64,000 nt of DNA from Methylorubrum populi (GTDB taxonomy: Bacteria; Pseudomonadota; Alphaproteobacteria; Rhizobiales; Beijerinckiaceae). The notes below the pieces were generated by a model that did not search any database, was not told the DNA's origin, and saw only the letters and a list, made by a program, of their open reading frames with translations. Location: NCBI GenBank assembly GCA_036946625.1, contig JAQIIU010000003.1, positions 1,563,001-1,627,000 on the forward strand. Direction: 5' to 3'. A program made the position numbers and the translations under genes. The number at the start of each line of letters is the position of its first letter. Position 1 is the stretch's first letter. Of this stretch, positions 58,064 through 64,000 are shown piece by piece.

Positions 58064-58138
58064 GCGCCTATCGTCTAGCGGTTAGGACAGGTCCCTCTCA
58101 CGGATCAGACCGGGGTTCGATTCCCCGTAGGCGCGCCA
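58064..58138 (+). tRNA. tRNA-Glu (anticodon CTC)
   Basis: A full cloverleaf: acceptor GCGCCTA/TAGGCGC, D arm GTCTAGCGGTTAGGAC, anticodon stem GGTCC/GGATC with loop CTCTCAC giving CTC, T arm CGGGGTTCGATTCCCCG, encoded CCA. Reads GAG codons. Confidence 0.93.
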
Positions 58139-58178
58139 ATCCAGCTTAACTCACCGACATTCCGTGGCGTTTTACCGA

Positions 58179-58253
58179 GCGCCCTTCGTCTATCGGTCAG
58201 GACATCAGCCTTTCACGCTGAAGAGGCGGGTTCGATTCCCGCAGGGCGCGCCA
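58179..58253 (+). tRNA. tRNA-Glu (anticodon TTC)
   Basis: A full cloverleaf: acceptor GCGCCCT/AGGGCGC, D arm GTCTATCGGTCAGGAC, anticodon stem TCAGC/GCTGA with loop CTTTCAC giving TTC, T arm GCGGGTTCGATTCCCGC, encoded CCA. It is 40 nt after the CTC gene and shares its GCGC-starting acceptor, unlike the remnant at 57880. Confidence 0.95.
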
Positions 58254-58313
58254 TTACTTTCAGAAGGCTACCAAAGCATCGGCGAAGACTGCGCTTCGCA
58301 GATGGGTGGCGCG

Positions 58314-59042
58314 CTAGCGGTCGTAGCTGCGGACGATCTTGTCGACGGCTTCCAGGAAGCCGGGGTCGGAGAACCGGCGACCGTCCATACTCTCGACAGC
58401 CCCGTCCTCCGCGCCTCGCAGGCCCCTGGCCTTCAGGCGTCTCCGGTCCACGAAGTCCCTCAGCGCCTCGACCTCCGTTTCCGTCAAGGCGAGGTGGTTG
58501 GCCAACGGCATGACTTGCGCCGAGCCTTGCCCGCCGCCGAAGCGGTCGAGCCCACCCTCGATGCGAAGGACAGGGGCGTTCCGCACGTCCTTCAGCATGT
58601 CGAGTTGAGCCTTGAGGCTCCGGTTCTGCGCCAGCACCAAACCCACCTGATGGCGCAGCGGAACGTCGTCGATGCCGGCGACGTCGTCCTGCGACAGCAT
58701 TTCGCCCGGCATCGGCGGCTGCCTGCGCGTCCGACGAGGTGCGAGCACGAACTCGGCGGCCCCCGCCCATGCCGTGTACAGCGCGTGGTACGGGTTGGAC
58801 CCTCCGCGCTTGTTCCTGAGCGACTGCTCGGCGAGGCTCTGCTCGCGGGCGACGAACCGCGCCTTGTAGCGCCGTACGACCTCCGGCACCGTGAGCCTCT
58901 GCCCGGCGTCGACGACGAGGACGCGGCAGACTTCGTCGAGGTTGCCCAGCTTGACGCGAACTTGGTCGGTCGTCGCCGCCGCCATGAGCTCGTCACGGCG
59001 CGTGGCGACCGTGGCCAGGGCCTCCTTCGCCTCCGGTGTCAT
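58314..59042 (-). CDS. unknown protein of the mobile-element operon (possible GmtX-like)
   Basis: A 242-residue protein from the ATG at 59042, which overlaps the RecD2-like stop codon by 4 bp. The N-terminal part is helical with a likely DNA-binding segment (LGNLDEVCRVLVVDAGQRLT, VPEVVRRYKARF), then SLRNKRGGSNPYHALYTAWAG and a helical middle (LRHQVGLVLAQNRSLKAQL). The NKRGG-PYHAL-AW pattern recalls accessory proteins of tyrosine-recombinase islands such as GmtX; this is from memory and unverified. It is the last gene of the operon and lies next to the tRNA-Glu genes, as expected near an attachment site. Confidence 0.6.
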   Translation of the reverse strand: MTPEAKEALATVATRRDELMAAATTDQVRVKLGNLDEVCRVLVVDAGQRLTVPEVVRRYKARFVAREQSLAEQSLRNKRGGSNPYHALYTAWAGAAEFVLAPRRTRRQPPMPGEMLSQDDVAGIDDVPLRHQVGLVLAQNRSLKAQLDMLKDVRNAPVLRIEGGLDRFGGGQGSAQVMPLANHLALTETEVEALRDFVDRRRLKARGLRGAEDGAVESMDGRRFSDPGFLEAVDKIVRSYDR

Positions 59043-59849
59043 TCCCCCACCCCGTCCCAGCGCAGGCCGACCCGTCTCAGGCTTGCCGCGAACGGTTTGG
59101 CCAGCGCGTCGCCGAAATGGCCCGGATCGCCCACGAACACGACCTGGCGTTCGCCCCTGGTCATGGCGGTGTAGAGCCAGGACGGGTCGACGACGCGGCT
59201 GGGATAGACCGGGACTACGACACGGGAGGCGCTGCTTCCCTGGCACTTGTGGCAGGTCACCGCGTAGGCCAGGTCGAGATCCACGAGGTGCTCCGACGAC
59301 AGGAGACGCGGCTCGGCCTCGTCGTCGAACAGGACCGACACCGCCATGTCGTCCGGGAAGGTTCGCACGACCTTGCCCAGGAGGCCGTTGAAGAGACCGA
59401 GACGGTAGTCGTTCCGCCCGAAGATCACCGGCGAGCCAACCGCGAAGAACCGGCCGAGCAGGCCCCGCATCTCGTCGAAGCCGGTCCGTTCGACATGGTG
59501 CTCGTGAAGGGTTTCGTTCAACACGTGCACGCCCGCGTCACCGTCGTTGGTCGCGGTCACGACGAGGGCGCCGCCTTCGTCGATGCCGAGGTCGAGCGCC
59601 ACGCGTCGGACCTCCTCGGCCAGCCCCTCGCCGTCGGCTTCCACGAAGGAAACGCCGTCGCGCGCGCCATCGTACGGCGTGAACGTCGGCATCGCCTTCC
59701 CGCGCACGGCGGATGCCGCGGCGGGGATGCCCGTCGCGGCCGCTTGCCGGTGCACGTGCGACAGGTGGGCGGTGATGCCGACGTCGGCGACCAGCCGATG
59801 GAAGACGAGGCCGAAACCGACCGGCGGCAATTGCGCCGGGTCCCCCACG
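59039..59849 (-). pseudogene. RecD2-like helicase, 3' part (separated by an IS)
   Basis: About 270 residues with GDPAQLPPVGFGLVF (helicase motif III) at the broken end, DYRLGLFNGLLGKV, AVTCHKCQGSSASRVVVPVY (motif V) and LYTAMTRGERQVVFVGD (motif VI). It is the C-terminal half of the gene whose first half is 61117-62553; removing the IS and one copy of its target duplication rejoins ...LLLVGDPAQLPPVG in frame. The stop overlaps the next gene start as ATGA. Confidence 0.85.
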
Positions 59850-59938
59850 CAGGGCAATCGCTTCAGCGTGAGGAGGCCTTGGTTCGCGGGATGGGCGTTT
59901 TGTGATTCACGCGGTGGCTCGCCTCTGGTGAGCCGCCC

Positions 59939-61103
59939 ATGCCGTCCTCTCTGTCGATCCTCGACCACTTCTCCGCCCTGGAGGATCCGCGCCAGCGCTG
60001 GCGCGTGGTCTACCCGCTGCCCGAAATCCTGCTGCTGATCCTGTGCGCCACGCTCTGTGGCATGGACGACTTCGTCGAGATCCGGCTCTGGGGTGAGCAG
60101 CGCCTGAGCTTCCTGCGCCGCTTCCTGCCCTACGAGCGCGGCCTGCCCGCCCACGACACCCTCAACGACGTCGTCAACGCGCTCGACGCCGACCTCTTCA
60201 AGGCCTGCTTCACGGCCTGGGTCGAGAGCCTGCGCGAGGCCGAGCCCGATCTCATGGCCATCGTCCTTCGACAGGCTCAGGATGAGGGGCAAAACCTCGC
60301 GGCGCTGCCACGCCAAGTCCGCCGGCCGGGCCGCCCTGCACACCGTCTCGGCCTGGGCCGCCCGTCAGCGTCTCGTGCTGGGCCAGGAGGCCGTCGCCGA
60401 CAAGAGCAACGAGATCACCGCCATCCCCTGCCTCCTGGAGCGGCTCGAACTCAGGGGGGCACTCGTCACCCTCGATGCGATGGGGACCCAGACCGCCATC
60501 GCCGAAACCATCGTGGCCCGGGGCGGCGACTATCTGCTGGCGCTCAAGGGTAACCGTCCCACCCTCCACAACGACATCGTGCGCTTCTTCGCCGACCCAG
60601 GCGCGTTGATCGCGGACACCGACGAGACCATCGACAACGACCATGGCCGTCTCGAACGCCGCCGCGCCAGCGTGGGCCACGACGTGACTTGGCTCACCTC
60701 GGATCGCCGCTATCCCGATGAGCCGCACAGGCCCCATCTGGCGATGATCGGCTTGGTCGAGACACAGGTCGAGCGCGCCGGCAGGATCGAGCGCGAGCGG
60801 CGCTACTATCTCTCGTCGGCCAAGCTCGATGCCAAGACCTTCGCGACGGCCGTGCGCGCCCATTGGCAGATCGAAAATCGCCTGCACTGGGTGCTCGACG
60901 TCGTCGTCCATGACGACCTCGTGCGCCTGCGAACCGGATCAGGACCTCAGAACATGGCGGTCGTGCGCCACATGGCCATGAACCTCGTCCGCGCTCCACA
61001 CGACCGTCACAGCCTCAAGGTCCGCAGAAAGCTCGCTAATCTCAATCCCGACTACCTCGAAGCCCTCGTCCGACAGACACCCATCCAAGCGAAAGAAACC
61101 TGA
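59939..61103 (+). pseudogene. ISAs1-family transposase disrupted by a REP-like insertion
   Basis: The first frame gives MPSSLSILDHFSALEDPRQR, LLILCATLCGMDDF, LPYERGLPAHDTLNDV and EPDLMAI; a second frame resumes at GKTSRRCHAKSAGRAALHTVSAW (in part) and runs through EITAIPCLLERLEL, ARGGDYLLALKGNRPTLH and HWQIENRLHWVLDVV to the stop. In intact relatives the two are joined as ...AIDGKTSRRCH. Here a net gain of 22 bp at 60263-60287 breaks the frame. Confidence 0.87.
60263..60287. repeat. REP-like sequence inside the ISAs1 transposase
   Basis: The inserted stretch contains CCTTCGACAGGCTCAGGATG, a half-palindrome of the kind dispersed widely in proteobacterial intergenic DNA. It replaces a 3-bp Asp codon, giving a net gain of 22 bp and a frameshift. 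Confidence 0.7.
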
Positions 61104-61116
61104 AGCGATTCCCCTG

Positions 61117-62553
61117 GTCACCCACGAGAAGCAGGCGGGCGCCGTCCGGCATGCGGCGGACGATGCCGTGGAGGGTCGGCACGTCGACCATCGACGCCTC
61201 GTCGACGAGGACCAGCGTCGTGGCGGCAATGCCCGCCAGGGTGTCCCGCTTGCGCAGCGCCGCCGCCCGCGCGTCGGCATCGGTGTCGCGGTCCTCGACC
61301 AACCGGTCGAGACGTTCGCGCTCTTCGAGCTCGCCCAACGTGCGCGCGAGCGTCCTGGCGAGGCGTCGGGTCGACCGGGACAAGCGAAGCGCGGCTTTCC
61401 CTGCCAGCGCGCACAACAGCACCTCGCCCCCGAGGCGCTCCCAAGCGTCGCAAAGCACCTTGCAGGTATGGGTCTTTCCCGTGCCGCCTCCTCCGGTCAG
61501 GCAAGCCACCGGTCGCGACAGGACCTGCATGACGGCCGCCGCCTGCTGCGGGTGCAGCGGCAGGCGCTCCGGGGTGACGTCGGCGACGAGTTCCGCGAGG
61601 CGGCTCGGCGGCGGCAGGCGGACGGGGCTTTCGGCGCCGCGGCCCATCAGCGTCCGCAGGCGCTCGACGATGCCGTCTTCCATCAGCGCCGCCCCGGGTG
61701 CGCGGTATCCGTCGTCGCCCGCCACGACCGCACCGTTCCGTTCCGCGGCGGCCATGGCGGTATCGACGGCGGCATCCGAGTCCGCCCTCAACAGCCGCGT
61801 CAGCGCGGACCGGAGGTCGGCCTCCGACAGCACCGTGTCGCCCTTGGCGAGTGCACGCTTCACGGCCTCGTCCGCGGCGCCCACCTGTCGACGGACGTCG
61901 TCGGGCGGGGCCCCGCCGGCCGACAGGACCCTGAGGCCGATGCCGTCGACGACCGGCCAGGGCAGCAGCGGCACTAACAGGTAAGGATTGTCCGTGAGCT
62001 TCTCGACGGCATCGTCGCCGAGGATGCGGATGACCCGGCGGGCGACGGCGAGGTTCGAGACGCCGTGCGCGTCGAACCATGCGAGGGCGGCAGCCTCGGA
62101 CGTCGCATTCCTCCACGATGCGACCGCGGCGGCGGCGAGCCGGACAGCGAGCAGCGGGCGGTCCGGCGCCACGACGTCCGCGATCTCCTGAACGGCGCCC
62201 TCGTCGGACAGCACGGTGCCCAGCCGTTCGCCGAAGGCGTCCCAAAGCCGTCCGGCGCGCTCCTGCCCGATGCCCGGCGCGTGGGAGGCGAGGAATTCCC
62301 GGATCAGCTTGCCGGTCGGTAGGAGCCGGCGGAGGGCGTTCGCCAGCACCTGGCGCCCGTAGAACATGTCCTCGACCTGGCCGTCCACGCACCACCGTTC
62401 GCCGGCCGCCGGGACGCCGCCGACGTCGGCCATGTCGGCCCGCACCCTGACGCGCCGGCCGTGGTCCGGGTGCCCTTCCGTCAGGACGGTCGCCGAGAAA
62501 ATGACGCCGAAATCGCGTACCGAGACGACCATCTCCACCGAGACTTCAATCAT
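61117..62553 (-). pseudogene. RecD2-like helicase, 5' part (interrupted by an IS)
   Basis: About 476 residues from the ATG at 62553: an N-terminal region with HhH-like repeats (APGIGQERAGRLWDAFGERL, LPWPVVDGIGLRVL), Walker A LTGGGGTGKTHTCKVL, and Walker B LVDEASMVD near the break. With the 3' part it would make a protein of about 740 residues, the usual size of RecD2/TraA-type 5'-3' helicases. The start overlaps the preceding gene stop as ATGA. The host gene is inactive because an ISAs1 element splits it before motif III. Confidence 0.87.
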
Positions 62554-63013
62554 CGCGGCCGCTCCGTGCGGAGCACCTGACCGGCCGTTTCGAGGAGGCC
62601 CAACTGTTCCCGGTACCCGCGGATCTCGCGACGCTGCCGCTCGATGGTGGCGGCCTGCTCGGGGCGACCACCTTGGACAACTCGCCGCTACGTGCCTCGA
62701 CCTGCTTGAGACGCGCGGCCACGGCCTTGTCGACTTCGTCCGCCTCGGACCTCGTGCCGATGGGCTTCAGTCCCTGTTCGACTGCGACCGCATTGAGCGC
62801 CGCCCTGAGCTCGGCGTATCGGAACAGGTGCTGCACCTGGCTTTCGCGTAAGCCGAGTGCCCGGCCGACCCCTTTGACGTTCACCTTGCCGTCCCGGGTC
62901 GTCGGCAACGTCGGCTCTCGCGTCGCGACCGGCTGCGCCTGCCAGGCCACGATGCACGCCGCGAGCCAAGGCTCCATCGCCGCGCGGATTTCGGGGAGCA
63001 CCGATTTGCTCAT
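62550..63013 (-). pseudogene. small coiled-coil protein of the mobile-element operon, frameshifted
   Basis: From the ATG at 63013: MSKSVLPEIRAAMEPWLAAC, a helix-turn-helix-like segment (VNVKGVGRALGLRESQVQHL) and a coiled coil (AARLKQVEARSGELSKVV). Within GTCGCCCCGAG near 62670 the frame slips by one base; the other frame continues the coiled coil (EQAATIERQRREIRGYREQL) to a TGA at 62550-62552 that overlaps the helicase start. Small HTH/coiled-coil proteins such as Tn554 TnpC (DUF6262-like) accompany multi-recombinase elements. The role here is inferred from that resemblance and from context. Confidence 0.65.
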
Positions 63014-63017
63014 CGGC

Positions 63018-63830
63018 TCACTCCGCCGCCTGCGTCTCGACTTGAAGGTACGAGGAGGAAAGCGCGGAAGGCGCGACCATCCTGCCGAGCGGCTTACCGA
63101 CCGCGTCGCGGCAGGCCGTCTCCAACCTCTCCTGCAATCCAAGGTCCGAGAGCGACTTGCGGCCGGACGCGAGAAGGTCCGTCTCGCGGGCTCCGAGTTC
63201 CATCAGCAGGAAGGCGGACATCGCGTCCGCCGCTCGCCTCCGCTCGGAGACGGTCAGTGGCGCCATGGTGACGGGCACGTAGCCGTTCCGGTAGAGGATC
63301 TGGTTCAGGAACTCGTCCCGTTCCCGCTCGATGTCCGCCGACTCCAGCGACGGGAAGCATCTCGACTGCTGCACCACCGCGTCGATGACCTCGAAGCGGG
63401 TCGAGGCCCGGCCGACCAGATCGGGGATGCCGTCGTCGGGGACGAGCATCGGCAGGTTACCCTCGACCTCAGGGCCGTCGTCCGGCCGCGAGATCGCGCG
63501 CACCTTCTCGATCAGCGCCAGGGTCGCATGGAAGTCCGCCAGCGCCTGGTCGCGACGTTCGCAGTCGGTCTCGTGGGCGGTCTCGGTGGCGACGATCCTG
63601 GCGTGTAGCTCCGGAGGCACCCTTTCGTTGCGGTCGCGGTGCGCCTTGCGCTGCAGCTTGAGCTCCCGGCCCTCGTCGTCGCGTTCCGCGCCCTGTCGCG
63701 CCGTCGCGTCCGCACGGGCCATGATGGCGGAACCGTGCGCCCAGAGGGGAATGAGGAACGGGAGGCCGGTCACGAAGAACCGGCACCGGACGCAATTCTG
63801 CGCGCCCCCCGGCACCGGTGCATGGCCCAG
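63018..63830 (-). pseudogene. C-terminal fragment of a large integrase-like protein, truncated by an IS5 fragment
   Basis: About 270 residues beginning at GAQNCVRCRFFVTGLPFL, followed by a long helical region (RELKLQRKAHRDRNERVPPE; ATETAHETDCERRDQALADF) and ending SSYLQVETQAAE. The NCVRCRFFVTG motif followed by helices is what I recall from the C-terminal parts of large site-specific integrases in recombinase trios (for example GmtZ-like); the catalytic tyrosine-recombinase domain would lie upstream and is absent. The open frame continues a few codons into the IS5 fragment, which is not native. The stop is 4 nt before the next gene. Confidence 0.6.
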
Positions 63831-64000
63831 CCTGCGTCTGGCCATCCTCGATGGCGCCTTCCATCCTCGATGGCGCCTTCACGGCCGAGCGCTGCCGGGA
63901 GTGGTGCAACCTCCACGGCATGCGCCACCACGTCGTCGAGAAGGACCCGGATCAGAGGGGCTTCGTCGTGCTGGAGCGACGCTGGGTCGTGGAGCGGACC
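63831..64000 (+). mobile_element. IS5-family element fragment at the window edge
   Basis: From CATGGCCCAGCCTGCGTCTG onward the sequence matches the IS5 element at 46253-47190 (opposite orientation), encoding the transposase from LAILDGAF to WVVERT, where the window ends. It starts abruptly with no inverted repeat, so the 5' part of the IS is deleted. It contains the same 19-bp tandem duplication (63842-63860 and 63861-63879). Confidence 0.88.

Larger units (their letters stand above)
59850..61116 (+). mobile_element. ISAs1-family insertion sequence within the RecD2-like gene
   Basis: A 1267-bp element with imperfect inverted ends CAGGGCAATCGCTTCAGC and, at the right, CAGGGGAATCGCTTCAGG (complement). 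The flanking target duplication is 10 bp with one mismatch: GTCCCCCACG (59840-59849) and GTCACCCACG (61117-61126). It carries a single, damaged transposase gene. Confidence 0.88.

Noticed and set aside
63018..63845. Complete 275-residue protein starting MARRRLGHAPV
   Set aside because: The first codons come from the IS5 fragment that begins at 63831; the native N-terminus is missing, so it is a truncated gene.
57909..64000. CRISPR array in the mobile region
   Set aside because: The short repeats near 57.9 kb are irregular and too few, with no uniform spacers and no cas genes.

Overview
The window looks like chromosome of a high-GC alphaproteobacterium of the order Hyphomicrobiales, most likely Methylobacteriaceae (Methylobacterium/Methylorubrum). 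This rests on the housekeeping proteins (GyrB, PurA, PurB, PurH, RpoH), a PHA phasin, the acs/actP pair, the very high GC and the palindromic intergenic repeats. It is an inference from family resemblance, not from a database search.

Layout. (1) 1-13.5 kb: a catabolic island of genes on the minus strand. From the promoter downward it holds a DUF1185 protein, a fused alpha/beta-hydrolase/flavin-reductase protein, a luciferase-like monooxygenase, an aldehyde dehydrogenase, a NIPSNAP protein and a complete polyamine-type ABC importer. An outer-membrane porin and a second aldehyde dehydrogenase (cut by the window edge) follow. A divergent GntR/FCD regulator sits at the head. The same promoter with an embedded palindrome (TTACGG-N4-CCRTAA) occurs before the DUF1185 gene and before the porin, so the two units look like one regulon for uptake and oxidation of an unidentified compound. 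(2) 13.5-24 kb: a MITE-like repeat, a phasin, a PAS sensor kinase whose phospho-acceptor His is Arg, and an acetate module (acs, DUF485, actP). (3) 24-41 kb: purH, a heparinase-like protein, sseA, a DEAD-box helicase, small proteins, gyrB, an envelope/polysaccharide block (GNAT, flippase, SGNH, OpgC) and cbbY-like/rpe. (4) 41-44.5 kb: a PLP basic-amino-acid decarboxylase coupled to a PAT-like acetyltransferase, then a TonB-like protein.

(5) 44.8-48.9 kb is a nest of mobile DNA. Two identical IS4-type elements lie back to back with a frameshifted IS5-type element between them. The whole unit has 13-bp direct repeats and is inserted into the tip of a MITE whose ends match the IS5 element. (6) 48.9-57.8 kb is ordinary core chromosome: moaB, purB, a D-amino-acid aminotransferase, purA, a membrane protein, rpoH and rluD.

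(7) 57.8-64 kb is the most unusual part. A tRNA-Glu gene has an intact promoter but only its first 29 nt. It is followed by two complete, different tRNA-Glu genes (CTC and TTC), then a tightly overlapping mobile-element operon read on the minus strand: an integrase C-terminal fragment, a frameshifted coiled-coil protein, a RecD2-like helicase and an unknown protein. That operon is wrecked by an ISAs1-type insertion and an IS5 fragment. The simplest reading is an integrative element that split the chromosomal tRNA-Glu gene and brought replacement tRNA-Glu genes placed under the host tRNA promoter.
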